Below are positions 1-9,094 of a stretch of 64,000 nt of DNA, piece by piece. The DNA comes from SZUA-318 sp964412015 (lineage in GTDB: Bacteria; Gemmatimonadota; Gemmatimonadetes; Longimicrobiales; Gaopeijiaceae). A program made the translations under genes and the position numbers. Positions within the stretch are counted from its first letter, which is position 1. Each line of letters opens with the position of its first letter. A model generated the notes under the pieces. The model ran no database searches. It was not told the DNA's origin and saw only the letters and a list, made by a program, of their open reading frames with translations. The stretch spans positions 1 through 64,000 of the forward strand of contig CAYPMO010000006.1 of NCBI GenBank assembly GCA_964412015.1, read 5' to 3'.

Positions 1-1
1 C

Positions 2-1771
2 CTAGAGGGAGCTCAACGCCGGCACGGGCCGCACGCACTCGGGGCAGAACCGCCAGCCGGGCTCGAGGACGACTCCGCAGCGGCAGAGGCGACGGCGGAG
101 TCGGCCGCAGGCCGGGCACGCACGCGCGCCGACAGGAACGGGTGCACCGCAGGTGCGGCACGGAACGGCGGCGCCGGGATCGGCGTGGAGGACCCTCGCG
201 ATCTCGTGAGGGGTCGTGAGGCCTTCGGCGACCGCACGCCTCGCGTCGTCGGCGAGGCGGCCCATGCCGGTCTCCAGCGCGAGCGAGCGCAGCCTCGCGC
301 TGGTCCCTCCCTGAGAGATCTCGTCCCGGAGCGCGTCGCTCACGACGAGCACCTGGAATACGCCCGTGCGGCCCTTGAGCCCGTCCGGGCACGCGTCGCA
401 CCCTCGTCCGCCGCAGTCCTGGCATATGCGCCGCACGAGGCGCTGCGCGATCACGCCCGTGAGCCCCCCGGCCACGAGGAACGGGGGCACGCCCATGTTG
501 AGCAGCCGGGTGACTGCGGCCGTCGCGTCGGTGGCGTGGAGCGTGGAGAGGACCAGGTGGCCCGTGACCGCGGCGGCCGTCGCGATCTCGGCGGTCTCGC
601 GGTCGCGAATCTCTCCCACCATGACGACGTCCGGATCCTGGCGGAGAACGGCGCGGAGGGCATCCGGGAACCCCAGGCCCGCCCTGCGGTCGACCTGGAT
701 CTGGTTCGCCCCCGGGAGGCGATACTCGACCGGATCCTCGAGGGTGACGACGTTCTGTCGGTCCCGGTCCATCTCCGAGAGCGCGGCGAAGAGCGTCGTA
801 CTCTTGCCGCTCCCCGTCGGGCCGACCGCGAGGATGACACCCTCACGCGACGACAGGAGTCGCCGGAGGGAGGAGAGGTCTGCCGAGGCGAGCCCGAGAG
901 CGTCCATGCCGCGGGGCGCGGCGTCCGGGTCGAGGATCCGAACGACCGCCTTCTCACCTCCGTTCACCGGGAGCGTGGAGACCCGGAGCGTCAGCGCTCG
1001 TCCGTGCTGACTGAGAACGATGCGACCGTCCTGGGGTCGCCGGCGGACCGAGATGTCCATGCCCGCCATGACCTTGAGACGCGAGAGCACGGCGTGCCGG
1101 GCCGGCGCGGGGATCTCGAGCGCCCGGCGCAGCACGCCGTCGACCCGGTAGCGTACGCGCGCGTCCCCGCCGGTCTCCTCCACGTGGATGTCGCTGGCTC
1201 CGCTCTCGACGGCTTCGACCAGGATGCGCTCGACCAGGCGCACGACGGGAGCGGATCGGATGGCGCGCTCGAGCTCCGCGGTGGGTGTGTCCTTCGCCTG
1301 CCGCAGCTCGGAAGGCAGCGAGGCGACGAGGCCGGCGAGCGCTCCCCCGTAACAGCGCTGCAACGCCTCGAGCACCGCGGCCTCCGTGGCGACGTGCGCG
1401 TCCACGCGGCGCCCCGACTGGAACTGGATGTCGTCCACGGCGCCCAGGTCCAAGGGGTCGGCCATCGCGACGGCGAGGGTCCTCGCGGTGGCCCGGAGCG
1501 GCACCACGCGTTTGGCGCGCGCGAGGTCGGGGCGGAGGAGCGCCAGTGCGCTTTCCTCCGGCGCGAGAGGCGGTGGCGCGAACGGGAGGCCCAGTTGGTG
1601 CGCGAGGGCCCGCCCGACCGCCTCGGCCGCGACGTCGCCGCGACGCACGAGGAGCTCTCCGAGGCGGAGGCCGGTACCCGTCTGCGCCGTCAACGCGTCG
1701 TCGAGAGCCTCCGGCGCGAGCGCGCCGGCGTCCACGAGCAGTTGTCCGAGGATCTTGGGTCGGGGCTTCAC
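2..1771 (-). CDS. GspE/PulE/PilB-family secretion or pilus assembly ATPase with C-terminal zinc ribbon
   Basis: This is a 589-aa hexameric-type ATPase of the type II secretion/type IV pilus family, which powers pseudopilus or pilus assembly from the cytoplasmic face of the inner membrane. Residues 1-150 look like the GspE/MshE N-terminal domain. The catalytic core carries a Walker A (GPTGSGKSTT) and a Walker B/His-box region (VGEIRDRETAEIA). The usual CxxC zinc element (CQDCGGRGCDAC) follows. An extra tail from about residue 538 adds four further cysteine pairs (CRTC, CPAC, CRC, CPEC), which read as a double zinc ribbon. The start is GTG. The gene ends at the window edge with its TAG intact. 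No other secretion or pilus gene is visible, so the exact system is unknown. Family assignment is firm; GspE versus PilB is not. Confidence 0.9.
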   Translation of the reverse strand: MKPRPKILGQLLVDAGALAPEALDDALTAQTGTGLRLGELLVRRGDVAAEAVGRALAHQLGLPFAPPPLAPEESALALLRPDLARAKRVVPLRATARTLAVAMADPLDLGAVDDIQFQSGRRVDAHVATEAAVLEALQRCYGGALAGLVASLPSELRQAKDTPTAELERAIRSAPVVRLVERILVEAVESGASDIHVEETGGDARVRYRVDGVLRRALEIPAPARHAVLSRLKVMAGMDISVRRRPQDGRIVLSQHGRALTLRVSTLPVNGGEKAVVRILDPDAAPRGMDALGLASADLSSLRRLLSSREGVILAVGPTGSGKSTTLFAALSEMDRDRQNVVTLEDPVEYRLPGANQIQVDRRAGLGFPDALRAVLRQDPDVVMVGEIRDRETAEIATAAAVTGHLVLSTLHATDATAAVTRLLNMGVPPFLVAGGLTGVIAQRLVRRICQDCGGRGCDACPDGLKGRTGVFQVLVVSDALRDEISQGGTSARLRSLALETGMGRLADDARRAVAEGLTTPHEIARVLHADPGAAVPCRTCGAPVPVGARACPACGRLRRRLCRCGVVLEPGWRFCPECVRPVPALSSL

Positions 1772-1871
1772 CCCGTTACGATGGGGGCGTGGGACGGGCG
1801 GTGGGATGATTGGTAGGGCCGAGCAGGTCCCGTCGCGCGCGAGCGACGCTCAGGAGGCTACGGAACCCCGG

Positions 1872-2432
1872 TCATTCCGCCGGGCGCAGGTCCACCGTCA
1901 CCTGGACCTGGACGTGACCCATGTCCGCTCGCTCCCTGAGCGCGTCGCGGATCCGGGGCTCCATCTTCTGGTACGCGGACAGCACGCCCTGTCGCAGCTC
2001 CCTCCGGAGCACCTTGAGCGCGTTGACGTCGGCGCGGCTGGTCCTCGTCTCCTTCTTCGCCTCGGCGACCTCGTAGGGACGGATCTCGAAGGGGGACATG
2101 CCGACGTCGTCGGAGCGCTCGTGATCCAGGTACTGGACCGAGACGCTGACGTCGCCTCGCGCATGGTGGTGGTGGATATCCCCCACCGCCTGGAACCGGG
2201 CCGCCAGCTTGCCCAGCTCGCCGCGCTGGGCCGCCTTCGTGTAGGCACGCTCCACGACCTTGAAGATCCGCTTCAGCCGCTCGGCGGTCGTCGCGTCCGT
2301 GTCGGGAAGCGCGGTGTCCAGGTCCCTTCCGAGAGCTTGGCGATCGAGCGTGAAACGGGCGCTCTCGGCCTCGCGGTTCCGGGCGCGATCGATGCTGTCG
2401 AGGATGCGGTCCGGGTTGGTGCGATAACTCAT
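1872..2432 (-). CDS. hypothetical charged protein, 186 aa
   Basis: I do not recognise this family. The ATG at 2432 (MSYRTNPDRIL) is preferred over a start 40 codons upstream, because a GGGAGCG Shine-Dalgarno-like element lies just before it and the upstream residues look like translated leader. The protein is soluble, rich in Arg, Glu and Asp, and mostly helical in appearance. It has a natural HHHH run near residue 90 and a short beta-like C-terminus (HVQVQVTVDL). There is no signal peptide. It lies downstream of and divergent from the lipoprotein gene at 2642, and precedes the GspE-like gene on the same strand by about 100 bases, so co-transcription is possible. Confidence 0.7.
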   Translation of the reverse strand: MSYRTNPDRILDSIDRARNREAESARFTLDRQALGRDLDTALPDTDATTAERLKRIFKVVERAYTKAAQRGELGKLAARFQAVGDIHHHHARGDVSVSVQYLDHERSDDVGMSPFEIRPYEVAEAKKETRTSRADVNALKVLRRELRQGVLSAYQKMEPRIRDALRERADMGHVQVQVTVDLRPAE

Positions 2433-2641
2433 TCTGCGCTCCCAGGCGCCTGGGCTCCACCGTGTCGAGCCTCCGGGGAGGCACTCCCCGGAGTTCATCA
2501 CGATACCAAGTCGTGGGGGACGGGCCAAGTGCGCACTCCGAGAACATTTCACTCGGGACGTCCGTAGCGTAGACTGCCACCGGGTCGCGCACCCGCCAGC
2601 GCGGCCGAGCGCTCATCATGCCGACACGAAGGAGCCGCGCC

Positions 2642-3472
2642 ATGCGTTCCCGTCTCGTGCTCACCGCCGCAGCGTCGTTCGTCCTCTCTGCTTGCGGCGG
2701 CGGCCCATCCGGGCCTCCCGGATTCGCGTATTCGCTTCCGACCCTCACCGCCGTCACCTACCTGACCGGCGACACGACCATCATGGACATCGACGCCGGA
2801 GGTCAGGCGATGCAGGTCACGGTGTCCGAGAGCATGCTCCTCGACGCGGGCTTCGAGAGGGCGGCGGAGGGCGTGCAGGTGACGCTCGCGGTGAAGGATC
2901 TGAAGGCCAGCATCTACAACCCCATGGGCGCGGCGACCGGGGATGAGAGCGGGATCACGGGACCGCTGGTGATGAGTCTCGACCGCCGCGGCGCCGTCAC
3001 CGTGGTCTCGCAGCCGCAGCTCACGGAGACCGCGAGCGAGTACTTCCAGCCGCTTTCGGTGGCGCACGGGCTCTTCCCGCGACTTCCCGGCCGCGCCGCG
3101 GCGGTGGGCGAGAGCTGGACCGACACCATCCGGTACGAGGGACAGCAGGGGCCCGGGAGCGTGTCCGCCACGAACGTGGTCACCTACACCGTCGAGGGCG
3201 ACAGCGTGCTGGATGGCCGGAGTCTCGTGAAGATCGCGCAGAAAGGCAGCACGGAGTCCACCACGCATGGCGTGATCACCGGGATGGACTTCAGCCAGGG
3301 CCTCACCGGCACGTTCACGGGATGGGTGCTCTGGGATCACGCTCGTGGTCTCATGGTGGAGAGCTACGCCCAGACCGACGGCAGGGGCACGATGGACGTC
3401 TCGGCCGCGCCGTTCCCGCTCGGGGTCTACCTGAGGGCCCAGTCTCGCGTGAAGCTCCAGCCCGGGATGTGA
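2642..3472 (+). CDS. predicted lipoprotein, 276 aa
   Basis: The protein starts with a lipoprotein signal peptide (MRSRLVLTAAASFVLSAC) whose lipobox LSAC predicts lipidation of Cys18. The ATG at 2642 is chosen because AAGGAG sits about 8 bases upstream; an in-frame ATG at 2618 lacks such a site. The mature part is Gly/Thr/Val-rich, consistent with an extended beta-sheet fold, and has no catalytic motif I can name. It may belong to one of the uncharacterised lipoprotein families of the DUF6263 type, but that is only an impression. Its end abuts the Yip1-like gene. Confidence 0.8.
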   Translation: MRSRLVLTAAASFVLSACGGGPSGPPGFAYSLPTLTAVTYLTGDTTIMDIDAGGQAMQVTVSESMLLDAGFERAAEGVQVTLAVKDLKASIYNPMGAATGDESGITGPLVMSLDRRGAVTVVSQPQLTETASEYFQPLSVAHGLFPRLPGRAAAVGESWTDTIRYEGQQGPGSVSATNVVTYTVEGDSVLDGRSLVKIAQKGSTESTTHGVITGMDFSQGLTGTFTGWVLWDHARGLMVESYAQTDGRGTMDVSAAPFPLGVYLRAQSRVKLQPGM

Positions 3473-3480
3473 GCAGGATC

Positions 3481-4215
3481 GTGACGACGGCGGACGAGGG
3501 AGCCTCCACCACGAGGGCGGCGGGATCCGGCGAAGGACGGACGGTCGGCGCGGGTCCGCGGTCGTTTCCGGTGCGCGTCGGTCAGGTGTTCTTCTCTCCA
3601 GGCGCGCTCATGGACTCCCTCTCGCGCAACCCCGTCTGGGCGGCGGCGGTCGTGTTGGGGGCGACCCTCGTGGTCCTACAGACGCTGCTGATTCCCGCGG
3701 AAGTCTGGGAGGCGATGTTCCGGGAGACGATGATCGAGCGCGGCCAACGGATGCCCGAGGGGTTCAGCGCGGGCGGAACGATCATGCGTGTCTCGACGAT
3801 CGGGTTCGGAACGCTGGGCTACCTCCTGGTGACGTTCCTGTTCGCGGGCGTCGTGACGCTCCTGTTCGCGTTCGTGATGGGCGACGAAGGCCGATACAGG
3901 CAGTACCTCGCGGTGCTCGGACACGCGTGGCTGATCCCGGGCTTCGTCGGGCTGCTGCTCGTGCCCGTCAAGATCGTCCAGCAGGATCCCCAGCTCACGC
4001 TGAACCTCGGGACGTTCCTGTACTTCCTGCCCGAGGGGTACCTGGCCACGGTCGGCAAGATGCTCGACCTGTCACAGGCGTGGGCCTGGCTCGTCGTCGC
4101 GCAGGGGGCGCACGCCATCGCGCCCCGAAGGAGCTTCGGGAGCGCGGTGGCCGTGGTGATGGTGGTGTTCGTGGCGATGGCCATGCTCGTCGCGCTGATT
4201 CCGGGTGTCGGGTGA
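3481..4215 (+). CDS. Yip1-like multi-pass membrane protein
   Basis: The C-terminal 150 residues hold about four or five hydrophobic segments. The N-terminal stretch (VGQVFFSPGALMDSL) followed by an aromatic/proline turn is typical of bacterial YIP1-domain proteins. The reading frame opens far upstream inside the lipoprotein gene, so the true start is uncertain: GTG at 3481 gives 244 aa and GTG at 3469 overlaps the preceding TGA. The Met at 3610 would cut off the conserved SPG segment and is less likely. It overlaps or abuts the TRAP permease downstream, so the two are probably co-transcribed. The function of Yip1-like proteins in bacteria is not established. Confidence 0.75.
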   Translation: MTTADEGASTTRAAGSGEGRTVGAGPRSFPVRVGQVFFSPGALMDSLSRNPVWAAAVVLGATLVVLQTLLIPAEVWEAMFRETMIERGQRMPEGFSAGGTIMRVSTIGFGTLGYLLVTFLFAGVVTLLFAFVMGDEGRYRQYLAVLGHAWLIPGFVGLLLVPVKIVQQDPQLTLNLGTFLYFLPEGYLATVGKMLDLSQAWAWLVVAQGAHAIAPRRSFGSAVAVVMVVFVAMAMLVALIPGVG

Positions 4216-4225
4216 GGAAGCTCGC

Positions 4226-6082
4226 GTGAGCGGCGCCGTCCGGGTGACCGTGTCGGTCGCAGCGGGCGGCGCCGCGCTCTTCCACATGTTCGCGGCGGGC
4301 GTCTCGCCCTTCACCGCTCTCGTGCAGAGACCGGTCCACCTGGCGCTGATGGGTGTGATCGGCTTCCTCCTGCTGGGAAGACCGAGGCGCACGTCTCCGG
4401 GTGCCGAAGCGCCGGTAGACGACGGATCCGCGGGCGCCGGCGCGAGGGGAGCGCGGTGGGACGCATGGGCACTCGCGGCGGCGCTGATTCTCGCGTGCGC
4501 GTACGTGGTTTGGCAGAACCAGGAGCTCGTGCGGAGGTCGGGCGCTCCCACGACGTTGGACCTGGCCGCGGGCGGCGCCGCGATCCTGCTGGTCCTGGAG
4601 CTGGCGCGGCGTGCGACGGGGTGGGGAATCGTCGCCGTGTGCCTGGTCGCGCTCGCGTATGGCGTGGCCGGGCCGTATCTGCCGGGCTTCCTGGCCCACC
4701 GGGGGTACGGACCCGTGCGCCTGATCGAGCACCTCTATCTGTCCACGGAGGGGATCTGGGGCGTGCCGCTCGGGGTCTCCGCCGACTTCGTGTACCTCTT
4801 CGTCTTCTTCGGCGCCGTGCTCGAGGCGGCGGGCGGTGGAGTGCTGCTCGTAGCGCTGGCGAACCGCGTGGCCGGGAAGACGAGGGGAGGTCCGGCGAAG
4901 ACGTCCGCCGTGGCGAGCGCCCTCATGGGCACGCTCTCCGGGAGCGCGGTGGCGAACGTCGTGACCACGGGGGCGTTCACGATTCCCATCATGAAGAGGG
5001 CCGGGTTCAGGCCCCACTTCGCGGCGGCGGTGGAGGCCGCCGCCAGCACCGGTGGCCAGATCATGCCTCCGATCATGGGCGCGGGCGCGTTCATCCTCGC
5101 CACGTGGACCAGCATCCCCTACGTGCGGGTGGCCGCGGCGGCCGCGATCCCGGCGATGCTCTACTATCTGGCGGTCCTCGCGGCCATCCACTTCCGGGCC
5201 GGCAGGATGGGCATAGAGCCCGCCGGCACGGAGGGACGCGAGCCGGTCGTCGACCGGATCCACCTGCTGCTGCCGATCGCGATCATCGTGGTGTTCCTGG
5301 CCGAGGGCCGTTCCCCCATGCGGGCCGCGTTCTGGGGCGTGGTCTCCGCGCTGGCCCTGGTCTACCTCCGTCCCCACACGCGCCCGAGCTTCTCCGACCT
5401 GCGGCGGATGGTGGACGGGGCGGGGAGAGGTGCGGTCCAGGTGGCCGCGGCGTGCGCGGCGGCCGGGATCGTGGTGGGCGTCGCGTCGCTCACGGGGATC
5501 GGGCTCCGGATGTCGGAGCTGATCGTCACGCTGTCCCACGGGAGCCTCCTGGCGGCGTTGATCCTCACCGCCCTCGGCTCGCTGGTGCTCGGCATGGGGC
5601 TTCCCACTACGGCCGCGTACGTGGTCCTCGCGGCGCTCGGGGCTCCCGCGCTCGTCGAGATGGGTGTCCCGTTGCTCGGTGCCCATCTCTTCATCTTCTA
5701 CTTCGGGTGCATCTCGAACGTGACCCCGCCGGTTGCCCTCGCGGCGTTCGCGGCCGCCGGCGTCGCGGGGTCTCCGCCGATGCGCACCGGAGCGACGGCC
5801 GCAGTGCTCGCGAGCGCTGGATTCCTCGTGCCGTTCATGTTCATATACGGACCGCCGCTCCTCCTGGACGGGTCCGTGGGCCAGATCGCGGGCGTGAGCC
5901 TGACGGCGGCCCTCGGCGTGACGCTGCTCGCGGCGGCGACGATGGGCTACCTCCGACGACCCCTGGCCCCCTGGGAGAGGGTGGTTCTCGGTGGGGGCGC
6001 GCTCGGCCTGGTCACGCCGGGCCTGGTGACGGACCTGACGGGACTCCTGGCTCTGGGGGTGGTCCTCCTCCGGCGCCGCTGA
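4226..6082 (+). CDS. TRAP transporter fused permease (DctQM type), TAXI family
   Basis: This is a 618-aa, highly hydrophobic permease in which the small (DctQ-like) and large (DctM-like) TRAP subunits are one polypeptide, the usual arrangement for TAXI-type TRAP systems. It would couple a sodium or proton gradient to uptake of a ligand delivered by the periplasmic receptor encoded next. Family-typical stretches include GVPLGVSADFVYLFVFFGA, GSAVANVVTTG and GMGLPTTAAYV. GTG at 4226 is favoured because GAGGAAG lies about 6 bases before it; the GTG at 4205 lies inside the previous gene. The substrate cannot be read from the sequence. Confidence 0.92.
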   Translation: MSGAVRVTVSVAAGGAALFHMFAAGVSPFTALVQRPVHLALMGVIGFLLLGRPRRTSPGAEAPVDDGSAGAGARGARWDAWALAAALILACAYVVWQNQELVRRSGAPTTLDLAAGGAAILLVLELARRATGWGIVAVCLVALAYGVAGPYLPGFLAHRGYGPVRLIEHLYLSTEGIWGVPLGVSADFVYLFVFFGAVLEAAGGGVLLVALANRVAGKTRGGPAKTSAVASALMGTLSGSAVANVVTTGAFTIPIMKRAGFRPHFAAAVEAAASTGGQIMPPIMGAGAFILATWTSIPYVRVAAAAAIPAMLYYLAVLAAIHFRAGRMGIEPAGTEGREPVVDRIHLLLPIAIIVVFLAEGRSPMRAAFWGVVSALALVYLRPHTRPSFSDLRRMVDGAGRGAVQVAAACAAAGIVVGVASLTGIGLRMSELIVTLSHGSLLAALILTALGSLVLGMGLPTTAAYVVLAALGAPALVEMGVPLLGAHLFIFYFGCISNVTPPVALAAFAAAGVAGSPPMRTGATAAVLASAGFLVPFMFIYGPPLLLDGSVGQIAGVSLTAALGVTLLAAATMGYLRRPLAPWERVVLGGGALGLVTPGLVTDLTGLLALGVVLLRRR

Positions 6083-6099
6083 CACGAGGAGGAGCCGAA

Positions 6100-7053
6100 G
6101 TGTCGAGTATCACGATCCGCGGCGCGGTGGTGGCGCTCGTCCTCGCGCTCACGGCGGCCTGCGGAGGGGGAGATGGCGTCGGGCGCCGCTTCCTGTCCCT
6201 CGGCACGGGCGGGACGGGAGGCGTCTACTATCCGCTCGGAGGAGCGCTCGCCAGTCGCCTCTCCCTGTCCGACTCGACGCGGCAGTATACGGCGGAGGTC
6301 ACGGGAGGCGCGGTCGAGAACGTGAACCGGGTCCTCTCGGGCCAGATCGACCTGGGCTTCGTGCTCTCGGTCACCGCCTACGAGGCCTTCAACGGCAGCG
6401 AGGATTTCCCCACGCCGTCGCCCGACCTGAGGGTGGTGGCGCCGCTGTATGCCAACCTGACACACGTGCTCGTGCTCGGGTCCTCGGGTGCCCGGACGCT
6501 CGCGGACCTGCGGGGCCTTCGGGTGTCGGTGGGCGCGGCGGGGAGCGGCACGGAGCAGGTCTCTCGCCAGATGCTCGAGGTCTATGGGCTCACGTACGAC
6601 GACATCTCCGCCCGGTACCTGTCGTTCACGGAGTCGTCCGCGGCGTTGCGGGACGGCGCGATCGACGCCGCGATCATCTCCGTGGGGGTCCCGGCGTCCG
6701 CCGTCCTCGAGGCGAGCACGACGGGTGCGGTACGGCTCCTGGGAATGGAGCCGGAGAAGGTCGAGGAGCTGCGCCGGCGCTACCCGTACTACTCGGCCGG
6801 AGCGATCCCCGGGGGCGTGTATCCCGGCGTGGACGAGCCCGTCCCCACCGTGGCCATGATGAACTGGGTGGTGGCGATGGTCGCCCTGGAGGCCGACGTG
6901 GCCGAGAAGCTCCTGACCATCCTCGGCCCGGAGCGTGCCGCCCTGGAGAGCGTGCACGACATGACGAAGCAGATCGATCTCGCGAGGCTGGCCGAAGCGC
7001 CGATTCCGCTCCATCCAGCGACCGAGGCGTTCCTCGCGCGCGAAGGGCGGTGA
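6100..7053 (+). CDS. TAXI-family TRAP transporter solute-binding protein
   Basis: This is a 317-aa periplasmic receptor for the fused permease immediately upstream (18-base gap). It begins with a lipoprotein-type leader (VVALVLALTAAC), so it is probably tethered by lipid. The TAXI signature is clear: LGTGGTGGVYYPLGGALA at the start of the mature domain, then the GGAVENVNRVLSGQIDLGFV segment. The GTG start at 6100 is preceded by AGGAGG at a good distance, although the frame is open much further upstream. TAXI receptors bind small carboxylates or amino acids such as glutamate; the ligand here is not evident. Confidence 0.92.
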   Translation: MSSITIRGAVVALVLALTAACGGGDGVGRRFLSLGTGGTGGVYYPLGGALASRLSLSDSTRQYTAEVTGGAVENVNRVLSGQIDLGFVLSVTAYEAFNGSEDFPTPSPDLRVVAPLYANLTHVLVLGSSGARTLADLRGLRVSVGAAGSGTEQVSRQMLEVYGLTYDDISARYLSFTESSAALRDGAIDAAIISVGVPASAVLEASTTGAVRLLGMEPEKVEELRRRYPYYSAGAIPGGVYPGVDEPVPTVAMMNWVVAMVALEADVAEKLLTILGPERAALESVHDMTKQIDLARLAEAPIPLHPATEAFLAREGR

Positions 7054-7066
7054 GTCGGGGCTCGAC

Positions 7067-7168
7067 ATGACCGGGGTCGAGATTGCCGGACCGGTGGCGG
7101 TGGGCGTAGGCTTCGTGGGCTCGATCGTGCACGAGGCACGACACGCCCGGCGACGGGAAGAAGAGTGA
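7067..7168 (+). CDS. possible 33-aa membrane peptide in the TRAP operon
   Basis: A short reading frame of 33 codons lies between the TAXI receptor and the aminotransferase. It encodes one hydrophobic stretch (VEIAGPVAVGVGFVGSIV) followed by a strongly charged tail (HARRREEE), so it could be a single-pass peptide. Its stop is 7 bases before the next GTG start, so its spacing fits an operon. No clear ribosome binding site precedes the ATG and no family is recognised; it may be chance. Confidence 0.3.
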   Translation: MTGVEIAGPVAVGVGFVGSIVHEARHARRREEE

Positions 7169-7175
7169 CACGACG

Positions 7176-8339
7176 GTGACGGAACCTCTGGCCTGCCAGC
7201 GCGACGCCTTCGGGCTTCCCGAAGGCCTCCACTATCTGAACTGCGCGTACATGGGCCCGCTTCCGAAGGTCGCGGAGGAAGCGGGCATCGAGGGCATCCG
7301 CCGGAAGCGCGTGCCCGTGGACGTCCATCCCGAGGACTTCTACAGGACGAGCGACGAGTTGCGGAGCCTGTTCTCGGACCTGGTGGGCGCACGCGATCCT
7401 CACCGTGTCGCCATCATCCCGGGCGTGTCCTACGGCGTGGCCGTCGCGGCCCGGAACGTCGAGGTGGGTCGAGGCCAGAACGTGGTGATGACCCACGAGC
7501 AGTTTCCCGGGAACGTCCATGCGTGGCGCCGGCTCGCGCGGGAGCGCGGCGCGGAGGTACGGTTCGTCACGCCGCCCGAGGGGCACGGCCGCGGGCAGGC
7601 GTGGAACGACGCGCTTCTCTCGTCCATAGACTCCGCCACGGCGGTGGTCGCGGTTCCGCACGTCCACTGGACCGATGGGACGCGCTTCGACCTCGTGGAG
7701 GTGGGCCGACGGTGTCGGGAGGTGGGCGCGGCGCTCGTGGTGGACGGGACGCAGTCGGTCGGCGCGCTCCCCTTCGACGTCGCCGAGATACAGCCGGACG
7801 CGCTCATCGTCGCGACCTACAAGTGGCTTCTCGGCCCCTACACGGTGGGAGTCGCGTACTACGGGTCCCGGTTCGACGAAGGTACGCCCCTCGAGGAGAC
7901 CTGGATCGGGCGGGAGAAGAGCGAGGACTTCCAGAACCTCGTGCGATACCGGGACGGGTATCAGCCCGGAGCCATCCGCTACGATATGGCGGAGCGCTCG
8001 AACTTCGCGCTTCTTCCGATGGCCGTCGCCTCCATGAAGCTGATCCGGGAATGGCAGCCCGCGCGCATCCAGGCGTACTGCGTGGCCCTGACCGCGGCCG
8101 TCCTGGACGAGGCGTCCTCGCTCGGGTTCACGGTCGAGGATCCGCGCTGGAGAGTCGGACACATCTTCGGGCTCAGGATGCCGGCGGGCATCGACCTGGC
8201 CGGGCTCGAGGCGGCGCTCGAGCGGCGCAAGGTGGTGGCATCGCTGCGAGGGAGCGCGCTTCGGCTGTCGCCGAACGTGTACAACGACACCGCGGACCTG
8301 GACGCGCTCCTGGAAGGCCTGAGGGAAGCGGTGGCCTGA
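7176..8339 (+). CDS. aminotransferase class V-fold PLP enzyme
   Basis: This is a 387-aa fold-type I pyridoxal-phosphate enzyme related to cysteine desulfurases, isopenicillin-N epimerase-like and kynureninase-like proteins. The likely cofactor Asp and Gln are in VDGTQSVG, the His before them in VPHVHWTDGT, and the Schiff-base Lys in VATYKWLLGPY. There is no signal peptide and no obvious desulfurase Cys loop, so NifS-type activity is not supported. It follows the TAXI-TRAP genes on the same strand with no room for a strong promoter, which suggests that it acts on the imported compound. The GTG start at 7176 has only a weak AAGAAG upstream. Substrate unknown. Confidence 0.85.
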   Translation: MTEPLACQRDAFGLPEGLHYLNCAYMGPLPKVAEEAGIEGIRRKRVPVDVHPEDFYRTSDELRSLFSDLVGARDPHRVAIIPGVSYGVAVAARNVEVGRGQNVVMTHEQFPGNVHAWRRLARERGAEVRFVTPPEGHGRGQAWNDALLSSIDSATAVVAVPHVHWTDGTRFDLVEVGRRCREVGAALVVDGTQSVGALPFDVAEIQPDALIVATYKWLLGPYTVGVAYYGSRFDEGTPLEETWIGREKSEDFQNLVRYRDGYQPGAIRYDMAERSNFALLPMAVASMKLIREWQPARIQAYCVALTAAVLDEASSLGFTVEDPRWRVGHIFGLRMPAGIDLAGLEAALERRKVVASLRGSALRLSPNVYNDTADLDALLEGLREAVA

Positions 8340-8359
8340 AGAGCCTCTCGAGTGGAGCG

Positions 8360-8387
8360 TCGGGCCGACGACGCCACTACGGCCCGA
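8360..8387. terminator. hairpin between convergent genes
   Basis: An 8-bp perfect stem (TCGGGCCG / CGGCCCGA) with a 12-base loop lies between the aminotransferase stop and the end of the DUF192 gene; the loop contains the DUF192 stop codon. No T-run is seen. It could serve both strands. Confidence 0.45.
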
Positions 8388-8907
8388 ACACGACCTCCGC
8401 GCGCGCGCCCTCCGCGATCCCCTTTTCCGCGAACCAGCCTTTTCGCACCTCGAGAGCGAACATGGCCGGTGCCGCGCTCTCGTGGGTGTCGGTGGTGAGC
8501 GGCTCCATCTGCAGGATGTCCACGACCGTGAAGCTCGGATCCAGGAAGGCGATGTCGAGCGCGACGTAGGTGTTCTGCATCCAGAACGAGCGGGGCGTGT
8601 TGTCCTCGAAGACGAAGAGCATGCCCGTGCCGTCCGGGACGCTCTCGCGGTACATGAGCCCTTCGGCCCGCTCCTCCGCCGTGCGGGCCACTTCCGCCAC
8701 GACGGTGTCGGCGCCGAAAATCACCCAGGCACGGCTCGAGGGCGGTCGGCGCGCGGCGGGCGTGGCCGTGGGCGTGGCGACCTGTCCTCCTTCGGTGCCG
8801 CCCGGGCGACGTTCGACGGTGCCGTCGCCTCCCTGCGCGGGCGAGCAGGTCATCGCCGCGAAAAGGGTTGGGAGCACGGCGCGTCGTGCCTTCTGGACCG
8901 GGTTCAC
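8377..8907 (-). CDS. DUF192 family exported protein
   Basis: A DUF192-domain protein of about 176 aa. The conserved core occupies the C-terminal 115 residues, with the family hallmarks RAEGLMYR, GMLFVFEDN and FWMQNTYVALDIAFLD. The GTG at 8907 is chosen because GGAGGGA stands 5-6 bases before it. The N-terminus is a short lipoprotein-like leader (LPTLFAAMTC) followed by a Pro/Ala/Thr-rich linker, so the domain is probably exported. The biochemical role of DUF192 is unknown. It is transcribed away from the Trm112-like gene. Confidence 0.88.
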   Translation of the reverse strand: MNPVQKARRAVLPTLFAAMTCSPAQGGDGTVERRPGGTEGGQVATPTATPAARRPPSSRAWVIFGADTVVAEVARTAEERAEGLMYRESVPDGTGMLFVFEDNTPRSFWMQNTYVALDIAFLDPSFTVVDILQMEPLTTDTHESAAPAMFALEVRKGWFAEKGIAEGARAEVVFGP

Positions 8908-9094
8908 GGATCCCTCCACGCTCCGGGGTGTACCGCGCGGGTGCCGGACTGCCGAGGATCCGGCAAGTCTGATAAGTTACATAGCTCCGCGCGGGGGCCC
9001 AGGGGGGTCTATGCCTCCCCCGTCGTCCCACAGCGGCGCGGAGCCGAGCACGATGGGGACGTCCGCAACGGCGGCGAGGAGCCGCAGGACCCGG

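Noticed and set aside
185..1816. A plus-strand frame of 543 codons opposite the GspE/PilB-like gene
   Set aside because: It is the antisense of a strongly conserved ATPase, and its translation has no motif and is dominated by Arg, Glu and Gly. High-GC DNA often gives such long shadow frames.
3995..6085. A minus-strand frame of 696 codons opposite the TRAP permease
   Set aside because: Its composition (runs of Arg, His, Glu, Gly) is that of antisense translation; the plus strand has an obvious 12-helix permease.
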